Below the pieces are notes generated by a model. It worked only from the letters and a program-made list of their open reading frames with translations, was not told the DNA's origin and ran no database searches. From positions 5,723,381 to 5,787,380 of the forward strand of contig JADWOT020000009.1 in NCBI GenBank assembly GCA_036345935.2: a DNA stretch of 64,000 nt. Direction: 5' to 3'. Shown piece after piece: positions 1 through 13,589 of the stretch (position 1 is the first letter of the stretch; each line of letters starts with the position of its first letter). The DNA is from Taenia hydatigena. Taxonomy: Eukaryota; Platyhelminthes; Cestoda; Cyclophyllidea; Taeniidae. The translations under genes were made by a program, and so were the position numbers.

Positions 1-448
1 TGATGAATATGATGTTAAGAACGTTTCTAAGACGCGGCATTTTTATGTCCTCTAATTGATGAGCATCCTCACTGTCCTCCATTATCCTCTTATCTTCCAG
101 GAGAGCAATAAATCTCTCCAACACACTGCTCCTCCTCGGTCCCTTGAATTTCTTCATTTTCGTCACCCTGGCACCGGCACCAACGCCGGCACCGACCATA
201 GGGACCTGCTGCTTTTGTGGTTGTCCATCTGGTTCCTGCTCCGGCTCATGCGAGATGACTTGTTGACTCGAACTCGGATGTACCCGTTGCGGCATTGGAT
301 GGTAGTTGTAGAGGGAGAGATCTAGCGCGCCGCCCGGCGCGTGAATTAGCATGGAATCGGGCGAAAATGTGTTAAACTCCGGAGCCCGACTCTCCCCCGC
401 TATCGGGATCATGGGTTGAGTGAAGCCAACTTTCAAATCTTCTGCCAT
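1..448 (-). CDS. Unrecognised gene, 5' part, runs off the left edge
   Basis: On the minus strand an ATG at 448 opens a frame that stays open for about 149 codons to the left edge, so no stop is visible. The N-terminal half is rich in Pro, Gln, Ser and Gly and contains a LDLSLYNY patch near residue 43. A Gly/Ala/Val stretch follows, then a basic segment (KMKKFKGPRRSS) and a mixed-charge, probably helical segment (LERFIALLEDKRIMED). The composition resembles a nuclear or regulatory protein, but I recognise no family. A plus-strand frame at 56-325 is its antisense shadow. Later codons may include an unrecognised intron near positions 10-45. Length without stops and amino-acid texture are the only evidence that it is coding. 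Confidence 0.55.
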   Translation of the reverse strand, partial: MAEDLKVGFTQPMIPIAGESRAPEFNTFSPDSMLIHAPGGALDLSLYNYHPMPQRVHPSSSQQVISHEPEQEPDGQPQKQQVPMVGAGVGAGARVTKMKKFKGPRRSSVLERFIALLEDKRIMEDSEDAHQLEDIKMPRLRNVLNIIFI

Positions 449-3400
449 GGGTGGTTCCAGTGATTGCCGCCTCCCGCTGCCGTATCAGAGAGCAGGGCAA
501 TCGGGACGTGTGAGCCTTTGGGCTGGAGTGCATGTACGCATATGTGCTTGCACTCTGGAGGCGTAAGGTCCGCACTCCCATTGGCACGCGACCCATGTGG
601 CTAGCACAGACCATTGGCGAACGGAGGAAAAATGAGCACGTGCGCACACGCGCATACACACACACGCACACACAGAGCTTATTCATTTTTTGCATGTCTG
701 TTCAGGCGCAAGTGAACGCGAAATGTGATGGGGATTTTTAGCTGTTCCTGGCCCCACTGCTCCCAGCCTCTCCGGAAACAGCAAGGGAGAGGGAGAGAGA
801 CGGCGAGAGCTGGAAAGTTAATATCCTCTTGGGACGGGCCTACCATCACGCAAAAGATCCACGTTCAGTGAAATATTTATTTTCGCTAGCGCTTGTTAAT
901 GGCTCCCAGATTTGGGTGTTTAGTGCCGTGGTGCAAACCTTTGGATGCTATAAATTCAGAACTCATACCTTTTTCTATCTCTACTAAAATAATTTCATTG
1001 ACCTTTTCTTTAAAAATCAGTGATTCGGCATGCAAATAAGCGCCGCATTGTCTTGTTTTTATAAAAAATTCAACAAGTGCTCTAAAAATGATGTGAAAGA
1101 TTTTTACAAAATGTGAAATTTTTATGAATAGGTGTAGTATATCGCCAATAGATGTCCAAGTTTAAACGCATTTGCGACGCGGCAAGATCAAAAGATCAAT
1201 CCGTCCCGCACAACGGTTAGATGCAATTATAACAGAAATAAAAATAATCATCATGCAATAAATCGCCTTAAAGTGGAATAAAAATTTCTGAAATACTGCT
1301 TGGTATGGATTTACGGCCGAACAGATTTAATTTTCAAAATGAATGCAAAATGACTGCAAAAGCATGTGGAAATCATTTATTTTAATTTAAACATGTTTTA
1401 TTAACTAATTATTGCTCTCATTGTTCTCCTGAAGGTGTGTGCAGGAGCGCAGTTAAGACAACTTGCCTTTGCACTTCCTTCTTCTCTGTGCTAGACTCGG
1501 TAAACATCCAAAGGTATGAAAGTATCTATCAAAGTTGCGATTAAATAACATAGAATACACTCCACATAAGAGCTTTCTTATCGGTCAATGTTTCTCTCTT
1601 GCTTAATTGCAAAATATTCCTTTATGATACACATTTATTGGCACGTTTTTCTATGAAATGATCCTCAACAGATCAGAGGGTACCGTTCCCGTTGACTGCC
1701 ATAAGCATAATATAAGGCTTGAACTTACGCATAAAATGTTAATAAGGGATTAAAAATGTTATCTTCATGGTTTATCTTCATTTACGTCGCTAAGTTCCTT
1801 AATGCATGCTCTCCGAAGCATCAATTTAAATTAATTCAACAGTGCTTCCCAATCTGCCATGAATTACATGACTCCTTCCCTACGTAATTGCCCACTGGGC
1901 GTGACTCAACGGCAGGGAGTTAATAAAGCCAAATGGGAAAGATTTTTTGACTGCATGTTGAATGTTTACCGAGCAACAGCATGTGCTCTTTGAGGGGCAT
2001 AGGGATGGGAGGACGGAGAAATGAACGAACTGTTCATTGTAGTGGGCCGTAGCTGCCGCTCATTCTGTGCAACGACTCAGACGACGATGCTGCTAATAAT
2101 GGCCGAACAGAGGCTGTGATGCGGCAGATCCATCCAACGTCAAGCTCCTAATCACGCACATTGGAATGTCTGGAACCTGTTCCCCACCGCATGTACATTA
2201 GTATCCTCAATGTCAATGTCCTCAAGTTCATTCAAATTTTGTGTCATAAAATGCCTATGCGTTTTTTACTGTTGGTTTTATTTTTGTGGAGACATTTTAT
2301 TCAGACAGCCGGATTCAAAGTGTGGCCATATAATTAACCATCCTCGTTTATGGCGATATCATCTTCGTATGTCTCTTACGACCGAGGGTGTCCCAGGGTC
2401 TAAGTGATGCAAGGAAGCAAGAAGACCTCCTCCTTTACCTACGTCATAATTGCAATCCCTATGCGATGTCGCCTGTAGTGAATGGTCTTACTATAGGCCT
2501 TTTCTGCAAATAATCACAGTCAATTATTCAAACATCGGGAGAATATAAGCTTCAAGTCGTTCTGTGATTATTTAGAAAAGGAATAAACGCTTTTTTGCCT
2601 TAGAGGAAGGCGCATAATTTGAAGTTTGCGTGGGGTTGAATGCCACCCCAAATTGTGGTCTGGCTTTTAGTCGCCTAAACTGGTACTAATAACACTCGCG
2701 CGGTCTAAGTGCTAGACCGCTATTTGGGGATAAATCAAAATGTAAAACCCCGGAACAGCTTAAGAGACTAAACGCGCATTTTATTTTAGACAAAATTGCG
2801 CGAAACTTCCATCTCTAATTAGAAGACAGATGCATCCTTTTTGAAAATGGTTGTCTTTTATGCACTTAATCGTGATCTATGCAGGCTATGTTTCCTCTCA
2901 TCGGTTCACCGCAGCCTTTTCAAAAACGAAGGAGAGATTTGGGTGCAGCTATTCCCGTGTGCAATGTGCTCTTGCCCTTTGAGGCAACGAATAACGCTGC
3001 ACGAGCATTCACGCACACCTTCGTCCAAGGAAGTTGTAACTCATCTGAATGAGTCAAGTGCAGAAGTTTTTTAAACGCAAAACAGGTTGACCTGGGTTCC
3101 CAACATCGTGGTAAAAAGATGTCCACCTTTGATGGACTTTACTCTGACGTGAACTCTGTGGTTTGCAATCCCTCTGAAAGTTGCTAACAAACCTCCCACG
3201 TCAGAGGAGGCTCAGGCACCGTAAAAAATCGCAGAGACTGAAGGTCCTGAAATTATATCGGTGGAGTGGACATCGGTCCATACCTATGGCCTCTAAGCCC
3301 GCTCTTCGTTTGGGTAAAACTGCTTTCGCAATGGATTATGCGATGCAATACAGCATTAATTGGCAGAGTTACCAAATGTTAAGTGCATAATGCCTAATTA

Positions 3401-6400
3401 AATATTGAAGCTTCAAAGCATATTTCTCTGGGCTTTACACTTCCTTTGGTGAAGTTTACTTGAAAGATTGTAGCCCATAGCAGGAATTCATAATTTTTTC
3501 TGAGATGAAATCGGCTCAAGGATAGGTCAATTGAATTTAGCAAAGAGGGAACAAGCATGTACCTGTCTAGCTCGCCTCACGTCCAGCACTTTCAACCGTG
3601 TACACTTGAGCAGAATCTCTTTTCGTTCTCCTCCCAGAAAATATTTCAATGATGCCAGTCGAAGCATACTTTAATTTTCAAGTCCGAGTTCACCTACGGT
3701 AATGCAGATCTTAATGCAATTAATTAAGCTCATTTAAAGGCTTCATGGTCGCGGCAAAAGCAATCGGTATAGAGAAGGGCAAGAGCCTTCTACGTTTCCT
3801 ACAGTGAGGCATTTCAAAAAGGCGCATTGATAATCGGCAATAGGTCATTGATTGGTAACCACAGCAACGCATTTATGCAGCTAAGTAAGGAACAAGTGAA
3901 TGGTTTTTCCATACTTTCAGCAATGTATTTAATTGGGAATCAAATTCAATGACGCTCGTTCCTAGCCTTCAGACGCACTCAGAGGAAAAAGGCCAACTCT
4001 AACCAATTTCCTCAATTTTTGTAATGACTGATGATTTTGCCTTATGAAATTTATCTCATCCATCAAGTACAATACGCTGAAAACGACAGTAACTTCAAGC
4101 TCTATGCGCGTTGACTCTTCAGCCCTTTGAGTCTACCTCACCGGTATTGGCGGGGCTTGGATACACTCTCGCAACTGCAAACTGTACCAAATGTATCCTG
4201 GAGTCACCCATAGTGATTGGTCTCATCATCAAAACAGTCATTTATTTCTCAAATCCTTATTCAGAACAAGCGCAGATTTTAGCAGGTTCTAACAATATGA
4301 TGTAGCTTAAAAAATGCCTCCATTCGTGCCCCTTTAAAATTGCATTGAAATTGCAAAGAAAAAGGCTTTTTCCGTGTCCTCACCTTCCCTGCGAATACCC
4401 TTAATAGAAGAAGACTGAATGTTCTCAGACATCCTTATTATATTCGATGAAACAGTCAGTAGATAGCGCATTAACAGGAGCAGGGAGTTAGGACTGGCAG
4501 GACCAGATTCAAATTGTCCTCCCGCCTCCCATCTACAAGGTACACTAAAGAGTCTAAATATTGCAGCTATCATAGTTTGTCCAGGTCAAGCTTACTCTGA
4601 CGCGGAGTTGAATAATTTTTGCTGGATTTGCTGAACAACTGAGCAAAAGCAATTTCATCGGTGGTTTGCATCAATAAGGACCCACAAAATTTTGAATAGA
4701 AGTATTTTTACTTTGGCACACTAATCAAATCTCCTCCTCGAAGATGTCACAGGATGTTGATTTAGGGATACAAACACATTTACTTCATGGTTCGGGGTAG
4801 CTACCACACTAAAAGCACCAAGTTTAGCTCTCGAGTTCCTACGCTGATTTTGCAGTTCCTTGATGCCTTCTTCCTGCCATCACACTCAACTAGCCGAGAT
4901 CACTTCATGTACCCCCAGGTGCGCCATCAAATTTAGGTTCCATTTCATCGAGAGCATAGTGCTGCGTGATACCAAGAGATTGTAGACCAAAATCGTGCAC
5001 CTGCAACGTCATTGCGCTGGAGTTTCACTCCCATAAGGTAGAAACGGTAGAATGCATGAAATATAGCTACCAGTACAGATATATAAATAATTAAGCGAAA
5101 TACTTAGTGGGCACGCCATTTTGAAATTCATTGTTTCACGTCTTTTCCTTTATGGTTTAACACATAAGAGTGTGAAACCGATTCAGTACTTGGACGCTTC
5201 GCAAAACCATGAATAAATGGCAAACTTGGATGTAAAACTTACATTTTGTTGTGTTTGAAGAAATCATCCAACCATTCGATAACAAAATTTAGGTTTTAAA
5301 ATGTAACTCTAAATGAGCTACTCTCCTAATGAGCGACACCACAATCCTTTACGCCAAATGACCCTACACTGTAGACTGTTTTATGAGAGTCCGTTTTTAA
5401 GTCCAGCTCGTCTCCTCTATAGAATCTTAGATTACTAGGGACGCGAACAAAAAAAAAAACCCAGGTTATTGAATTCGACACTACTATCGAACTGACCGAA
5501 ACGACAGACTCCATCCATAGTAGCAGGATTTTCACCAAGTGAGAAGTGACTTGGTTTAAGCTGTTACATTAAAAGGAGTCGAATTTTATTGCTTTCCCGT
5601 TCCTTACAATCATCGTTGGAAGGCGACTTTTATTATACAGCCATTACTCGCCGTCGCCAGCTTATCTTGCCTGTTAGTTTCATGAACTGGAGGTGTCATG
5701 TTGAACAGAGAATTTGGGAAAAAGGAAATGAAGTTGTTGGTTTAATTAGAATTGGTCAATGTCTGACTAGAGCGACAGGACGATTGTCGTTTGGACGTCT
5801 AGTGTCAGGCTATCCCATTCACGTCGCCTGTTCCTATGGTTCCCGAACTTCATTGCGTTGATAGCAGGTCTACTTCGTATTGTGTCTTCATGAATGGCTA
5901 AACCGACTCATGGGTCCTGGGATCAGACTGAGTCTCATGGTACACACCTCTTCCGAATAGGACTACCTCCCATTTACCTTATGCAAACTGTCTGGCGGTA
6001 GTCATTTTGCACATATCTGACGACTAATCAAAATGTTAAAGCAATCTTGTAATTAAGCTACTAATAACAACCGGTATGATTGCGTTTTACATACGGGTGA
6101 TTAAATTTACGCAAAGATATCCCAGAGATATTTATTCTCGAATGGGATAACGGCCTTGAGAAGTCTTTGATATATTTCGGTCTACACCAGCATTAATCTT
6201 GTAGTAACTGGAAGGTTTGCTCGGCTAAACTCAAGCGCTAATGCACGTTCTTCTGATGTGGTTTTCTCTGCAGTGAGCCATACACGGACACTCATTTGAA
6301 GTCTGTGGATACATTCAAACCAATAAGCCTGACTGTACTTTAAAGTTCTACGCGTTCTCCAAGGCAGCATGCATACTGGAACCCCTGACTCTGTACGGAT

Positions 6401-8542
6401 GAGTCTGCTAACTTACCGAAATCGTAAATCTCAAGATTTATTGAGCGCATTGTTATAATTTCTCAGGAGCACCATACTTCTACCGAACAAGTACATGCTG
6501 AGCCATTTTTATCCGCCAGTGTATGTTTTAATTGTTTGCAAAATTGGAAAAATTCGAATATAAACATTCAGTTTTATATTACGATGACCTGAAGGCAATG
6601 CCCAGGGAGACTGAAAGGTTTGAGCGGTCAAAGACAGTTGAACAAGCTATGCATTCGCTGCACAATAATGATATAACGCAATGCAATTTCATGATGCTTT
6701 GAGGCACAAAAACCTTATTGCGTTCCCTCGGGAATCTTCCAACTTTTCGAGGATTCTTCCACCATTCAAATGGTCTAAAGTAATAAACTTTGCACGCGAA
6801 CATTTAAAAAGCAAAGTAAAAGTACTTTATCTAGCATTAAAAAGGCATAATCTGCCATCTAATAGGAACATTTGGCCTTATTCCCGTACAATTCCACATT
6901 CCAGGCGTTCCGTGCAATTTTTAAACTTATGTTATTCCGTACTAGGTTGGATTATTACGACTTCGGGAATTAAGCGAGGCGCTGCACCTGTTCAAAATTC
7001 AAGCGTCATTTGAGTTGGTACTGTTAAAGAGTCAACGATTTAGAGCTATTTTAAAATGGTAGGTCTCCATTGCGAACTTTATAAGGCCGTTCGGCTTCAC
7101 TACCCTCCAAATTCTGACGATCATCGAACGCTGAATGCCATAGCCCAATCCGCGCATAATTTGCATTTTAAGAAGTTGAAGCAACCGGAAGGCTTTTATA
7201 AACCTTAGTAACAAGCTGGTACTTATATCAAGTGCATATTTGCTTTGGCGGATTCTTCGGCCTGAAGGTCTTTACCACAAAACTAATGCCATGACGTCCC
7301 AAACATGCCTGCAGTTACTCAGCTATTATGGGCAATAATAGATGTCTTCCGTGAAGGCAGGCCTTACCATGGCGTTGGTTTCACCTAAAGCACTAACTGT
7401 TAAACAACTACACAGAAAAATAATTTGCGCATTACCATACATTGTTGACTATTGGATTTAGCGTTTTGTTAAACCTTTGCTATCCACTTAACCCAGAATT
7501 TAACACAGATCAAATACACAGTTTGGCCGTATGAAATGGGATTAAACTAAACTCCCAAAGTGATCGTGGCCTGGTGCGGGGGCCTTAGCCTGCCCTGAAG
7601 TTTCAACAGGAAAAAGAAGTGTAAAAAGCAAAGAGCATTAGCGTATAAATGATAAAAAGGCTCGATGGATACTCCAATTGGTTTAAGCCGAATGCTGCTT
7701 CTCATTTCGATAAAATTATTTCAGAGTACAGAATCCTGAAAAGTGTCAAAAGGAAGCATTATTCTTAATACTTCTTCTAAGAATCTGAGCTGATTTTCTT
7801 ATCTGTTGCAGATGCTATCCTGTTGTCGCGTCAAAAGCTGGCATTTAACCATAGAATTTGCCGACGCTATCACCAACACTGCATTCCGAGCCTCTCCTGA
7901 GGCGTTAATAAAAATTGTGCTCTGAAGAACGCGCACCACTGACGGAGAAAAGAGGTGGAAGGCTGACAGCTTAACCCTAAGGCCACGCAACAGGGCTGAT
8001 CCACAATGTGGGTAACCTAATGGCCTCAAACAGTTGGTCAATGTAGCCAGTAGCTTCACGTGTTTTAGTGCAGGTATCACATGATTTTAAATTTTATGTG
8101 CATCTTATTTTATTATTTTGTGCATTCACTGGGATTCAGGCATAGTACTACGCGTATGCTAATACATGCCAAATATGCACATTTAATATTTGATTCCCAT
8201 GCTAAACCAAACCGAAACTGACCTCAGATTATTCATAGTTAAAAATGATAGCACAAACCCACGAAAACATATAGTAAGGATAGACTGTAGAAGTTTAGAG
8301 CATCACGGATTTATTCAATAGCAAAAAGGCCAAGTCAAATGATCTCTACGAAAAATCGGGGCATTTTACTATTAACGTAGTAACATATTTTATCTTCCCA
8401 AAACACAAATGTATGGGTGACCTTAACTCTGAGGCATGCAAGTCGCACCAAGAGCAATTTTACATGTTAATTATCTGTATTTCGGCCGAGTGTTATGTAG
8501 GAATTTATCTTGATTTTACCGCTAAGTGATAGACCATAGCAA
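449..8542. other. Gene-free stretch upstream of the first repeat
   Basis: I find no exon with a recognisable protein motif and no long open frame here. The first few hundred bases (450-900) are GC-rich and would be the 5' region of the minus-strand gene starting at 448. They contain a CA-rich microsatellite at about 651-676. The rest is AT-rich, and scattered frames of 60-110 codons are at the level expected by chance. No TRIM-type LTR is visible in this stretch. Confidence 0.5.
651..676. repeat. CA-rich microsatellite
   Basis: Imperfect alternation of CA with CG interruptions, about 26 bp, upstream of the minus-strand gene starting at 448. Confidence 0.7.
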
Positions 8543-9390
8543 GGCGAGGGAAGTGCACATGCTGTGGATGGGAGAACCAGTTACTACCTCTGACTGAAGA
8601 GCCGAAAATCACGTTCGCCTTCAACAACTACCCCGAACCCGTGTTCTGCAGGAAAGGTATTAACAACTCAAGCGGTACTAGCCGTGAGCCACCTGTTGGG
8701 TCTTCGCTACGGAGCTCCTTAGCAATTCTGTCTGAAGAAATCAACTATGCGAAAACACGATACTCTCCCCAGTCCCCTACCACCTGGGTAGAGCCTAGAC
8801 AGGCAGATGTAGCTGGGCAGCTTTGAGGTGAGAATGACGTAACAAGGGAGATAGAACCGAAATCCTGCTTTCATGGAAGCATATTAGATCCCATCTTGTC
8901 TCGTCTGCCTCGACTTTTGAGCTGGTGTTCCCACAACTGGCGATGGAGACACGCGATGGATAGCACGTGCTCCTGTCCCAAAATCCAGTCCTCGTGGTCC
9001 ATGTAGAAAGAACCGACAGATCTAGCAGAAATGCAAAGAGAGATTCGAGGTGCTGTAGTCAAGTATCTTCCTGGCTGCATAGACATTTGATGACTGGAAC
9101 AGTTGAGTCGTAGATGTTTCTTTGCGGCACCGACAACATTTTGACGGCTGACATGAGAAGTTGACAAAGGAGAGCGCCAAGAAGGACACTCAAAAGGGAA
9201 AAGAGGCTCTTTAATAAGTTGGTTGCTTATTCAGCGCCCGATGTTTGTGATTGAGGCATTTGAGATTTTCGTACGTATAGCATTTTCGGGCGGACTGACC
9301 TCTGGACCATGTTAGTAGCACTGGGTCCTACTGCATATCGAGAGGACGTACTCCTGGGGCATTATGTCTTCCTTCCTGTGCAAAGAATCA
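8543..9390. repeat. Dispersed repeat with 774-bp core, copy A
   Basis: Positions 8543-9316 match 25468-26241 base for base by eye over 774 bp, in the same orientation. Outside that core the similarity continues but is diverged. On the right, 9317-9390 matches 26242-26256 and then 26444-26490, with the second copy interrupted by an LTR. On the left, a short stretch (TAGACCATAG against TAGACTTTGG) also looks related. It carries two short frames, 61 codons plus and 98 codons minus, identical in both copies, but neither resembles a known protein and both are probably incidental. I see no terminal inverted repeat, LTR or target-site duplication, so the class of repeat is unknown. Confidence 0.8.
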
Positions 9391-9868
9391 TAGGCAAGTT
9401 GCCGTGGTGGCTGATATGGTCGTGTGAGCATACTATCAAGCGAAAAAAATTCTGTTGGATCTTCAGTGACTGCCTAACTGAGACACCTTTGCATTACACA
9501 TATTACTATTGCGGCCAAAACTCTCTGAATGATATTTATCGGACTTAATTCATTCTTAAGCGCCTTTCGCTTGTTGATCTGTGCTATCTTACAACTCCTT
9601 TTTGGGTATCACAAATGATAAAATCAACTTATTAATACTCATACCCATAGTGTCTGTTACGGCAATATCAATGCGAAATGTAACCAATGTTTCGGCGCAA
9701 CTGCGCTTTTTGTACATTGACTGTGTTTTTAGTTAATTTTAGCATAAAACTCTGAAGTCTAATTTTTTGTTTGCTAAAGTTGCAAAAAGGAAACTATTGT
9801 TTTAAATTGTCCTTGTGTAGTAGTCAATACATGTCGTTCAATTTAATTTCCAATTGGTACTGTGCGGT
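9391..9868. other. Upstream region of TRIM37
   Basis: AT-rich non-coding sequence between repeat copy A and the TRIM37 start codon. It would hold the promoter and 5' UTR. I see no TATA box or other element that I can place with confidence. Confidence 0.4.
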
Positions 9869-12800
9869 ATGGCTTCTTCCGCTGGTGGTAAACGTGTAGA
9901 GAATGACACCTCTCTAGAAGTAAGCCGTTTTTTTTCTGGAATATTTTAGGCTCTTGCTGATGTATTCAAGTGTTTCATTTGCATGGAACAGTTGGATAAT
10001 GCGCGAATGTGTCCGCACTGTTCTAAGTTGTGCTGTTTCGAGTGTATTTGTGTAAGCTTCATGTGAATTTTTTGAGGCTTTGATTTAGAAGTGGATTACG
10101 GAAAATAAGGCACAGTGTCCCCACTGCAGGTATTTCTGGTGGCGCTTCTGTGCTTGCTGTCAAATGCTTTATGTTCAAATCTACTCTTTGTATTTCGTGC
10201 GGCAGCGTTGAGCATCTCTGTGGCTCTCATGAGATCTTTTTTAGGCGAACACTGTATACGCATGCTCTGATCAACTGCAGATGGGCTGATGACGTTATCC
10301 AGCAGTTAGACCGTTTGAAAAATGCTGATGATAACTTGGCAATAAGGACACCGGATTCCAATGCAGACTTGTGGGTCATTCGATAATCCATAAAGTTTGC
10401 ATTTTATCAATCCACATCTGAGTGCATTGCTTATGTGCACGCTTATTGTAGGTGTGAGTCCCATAACGAGCGCTTAACAGTCTACTGTGTCACCTGTGAT
10501 CGTGTTATTTGTCATCGTTGCGCCCTCTTTGACGGACGTCATGGTCAACATGCATTCCGTCCTCTAGACGAGGTATACCAGGAACACGTGGATGCTATTA
10601 AACTTGAAATGGACAAACTTAAAAGCCGGCGTAACGAGGTCCAGCGTCTTATTGACGACGTGGTACGTTTTATGGGTGTGTTTCTTCCTGCCGTATCACT
10701 GATTAAATAAGTAAGTTGAAATACGGTGTTCGATTTGTGAATACTTGAAATATTAAGAAGGTCATCCCTTTTGGTAACCCACGATGTAGCCACTGACCTA
10801 GCACCAAATTGTTTTTAGGGAGATAACATTCTGATACTTAACGCAAGGAAGGAGAGTCGTGTAGAGGAGATCAAAAAAGTTGTCGAATCAATCATCCTTC
10901 GCTTAGAATCGCGTCACAACTCTAAGTTGTCCACTCTGACTGCTCAACGCAATCATCTGACGCAGGTAACCGCCTTACCTTTTTCTCTGCACTTTGTCAT
11001 GACATTTGTTCATTTTGAGAACGTATCCGTGGTCTCATTCATATTTGTAGTTTCTTCAATTGGTCTACGCTTAACGCTCAAAGTGTCGCACCTTTATCAA
11101 ATTACGTGGCCTTTCCTGAGTATGAATTTTTTGCCGTTCCTCTTCACCCACTTGATCTTACCGTTTCTTAATATCGTTTAGGAGACGGAGCTGTTGAACT
11201 CTTTGCTGCACGAAGTGGAAGCTCAGTTGAGCTCAACAACTCCTGCAAATCTTGTCTTTCGATCACCTGCTCTTTCAGCAATGTTTGCTGAGGTCCATAA
11301 GACTCCGATGCCTTCTATCAACTGTGATTATAGTCCTTATGACTTTGCAAGGCAAGTCTGTATTTTGACTATCCATTTTAATATTTTTCATAAGTATGTG
11401 TTACTTCTGGCCATAAATCCTGCCATTTCGTCAGATTCTTTACCTGTGAAGTTCTGTGTTGATTATTTTGATCGTGCAGGAGCATCTTTGAGAAGTCTTT
11501 GCAGGATCGCTAACCTGTTATTTGCGGATTGAAGTTCAAAAATAGCAATCACTACTGATGCGTGCTCTTTCATTGAAGACACTGCACTTTTGACTCTCCT
11601 TCAAGCATACCGCTTAAATTATCACCCAAACCTAGTGTTCGGTTTTGAAACCACCCAGAGGAATTTCATCCACTCTCGCGTCTATGCCTCGTGAATTTTA
11701 CTCATTGAGTTACCCATTGTTACTATCGCTCGCATGGGTTCCTGTAAATCGAGTTGTAATTAATTTCACTCATTGGCACGTTCGATTTTGTCTTCGCAAC
11801 GATGTCCATTGCCACGAGTTACGCGTGTTCCCATTCCTTGAGAGCTAAAATTTGTTCGCTACGTATTTTGTGTGGATTGTGTAATCATACAATTTTTCAA
11901 TTATGTAAACTATGATATGCTAAAAAACAATAAGCAGGACTGATTGTTTCAGCGAACTCGTACCGCCCTATGCGACGGGCGAATTTGTAATCCGCGGCTT
12001 TAGTCGCGTGCGACAGCGAGCGGAGCCCATTTACAGCCCTCCACTAGAATGTGGCGCTTTGAAATGGCGCCTCAAGGTGTATCCCAACGGTAACGGCATC
12101 GTTCGTGGCCAATACCTGTCCGTCTTTCTCGAAATGACCTCTGGCAGAAGGGAACCCTCAAAGTAGGTTCCGTAACTCGAGGTGTTTCATCGTACAATGA
12201 GTTTTCTTATTAGATCCAGTCCAGAAAATGCCTTTTATCGTGCTTACTCACAAGCTTTAATTTTGTAGTACTAGTCTCGTTACTTTCTTCGATAATGTCC
12301 TTTTCCCAAAAGGTATGAATATTATATTCAACTAATGCATCAGGGCCCACCACAAGACAGCGCAAAGTGCATTGCTCGTGAATTCGCCTCTGACTTTGCT
12401 GCTGGTGAATGCTGGGGCTACAATCGCTTTATCCGACTGGATCTTCTTGATAGCGAAGGCTACGTCTCTTGCCTGGATGACTGTCTCTGTTTCAACTATA
12501 TGGTAAACAGAACCTTTCTCTTGGCACGTTGCGTTCTCCTAGAGATCATTTGCCTAAAAAGTACCATACCTCTTAGGTTCGTCCGCAGACCTACCAACAA
12601 CAATGCCGTGACTATCTGTGGTATATTACACAGCTGGAAGATCAGAAGGAGCAGTTGCAGGAACAGGTACGGAGACTGGACACCCAGCTGCGTAGGCAGA
12701 GGTGCTTTTCCGCATCAACGTTTACAACTGCCTTGTCAAATGAACAACCAGGATCCTTTTTACTAGGCGATTCCCAAGGTCTCGGCATTGTTGGTGAAGG

Positions 12801-13589
12801 TGATTGCGGAGACGCCCTTCACATTTCCATCACCTCAGAGCGCTGTCCTGCTCCTACCCCCACCACCGCCGTCGCCGGTCCCGCCACGGTAGGACTTGCG
12901 TCTTCATGTAGTCTACAGCTCTTTCAAAAACTTCTTATGGTCAAGAGAATGCCCACTTGGTTTAACTCGGCTGGGTGTCACCTGTGTCTTACAACCACGT
13001 GTGGGTCTTTGGAATTGCATATGCTTAAGTCATCGCATCGTAATGCTTGTAGTTACGTGTTTCGGTGGACATTTTTGAACTACTGTGCTCTCCTTAGCAG
13101 CCTTTGGGAATCAGTGAGGAGGAAGTAAGAGGAGGGGAAAATACCGTGTCGTCATCCACATCATTCGGCGTTCACGAGGAGGGAACGCACGAGGCAGAGG
13201 CTCAGGTGGGAAGCGAAGGGGTCAATGATTTTGATAGCGACACTGACGTTGATACTGAAGATTGTGAGAGCGACATGGGAGCTCTTGTGCTCGATCTCCT
13301 ACCGGATGAGGTTCGCTCCCAGAATGGGGAGGAGGAGGAGGACGGAGCAGAGGGCATGCTGTCGGTGGAAGAAGAGGAAGAGGAGAGAGCGGAATCTCCT
13401 GCAGTTGGAAATCTAGAGCGGCAACCGGGGGACCAGGGAGAGGATCCCAATGAAAGTGTTGTGGAACACTCTCCCCATGAACATGTCCCCAACCTAGTCG
13501 ACGCCGATTTCGTCACGGTGCCTCAAAGCAACGGTAGTAACAACTTTGGTGATGTCGTCAGCAACCAGTACGACAACTTTTCCCCTTAA
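9869..13589 (+). CDS. TRIM37: E3 ubiquitin-protein ligase TRIM37
   Basis: Tripartite-motif ligase with the MATH domain that defines TRIM37; known family members act on histone H2A, peroxisomal import and centrosomes. Eleven phase-consistent exons give 682 residues: 9869-9919, 9950-10051, 10089-10129, 10245-10370, 10452-10662, 10819-10965, 11182-11351, 11953-12162, 12313-12502, 12577-12888 and 13101-13589. The RING finger spans about residues 22-66 (CFICME, CPHC, then a second CPHC). The B-box starts at Cys108 (CESHNE, CHRCALF). A coiled coil covers about 135-270. The MATH domain covers about 284-417 ([25 protein letters not shown]) and is followed by [12 protein letters not shown]. The tail is acidic ([14 protein letters not shown]) and shorter than in the 964-residue human protein. 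Intron 1 is 30 bp and intron 7 uses a GC donor. Start chosen as the first ATG before the RING exon. Confidence 0.93.

Noticed and set aside
56..325. 89-codon plus frame
   Set aside because: Antisense shadow of the longer minus-strand frame starting at 448.
326..343. GC-rich inverted repeat
   Set aside because: It lies inside the left-edge coding frame and is short. I see no reason to treat it as a terminator or regulatory hairpin.
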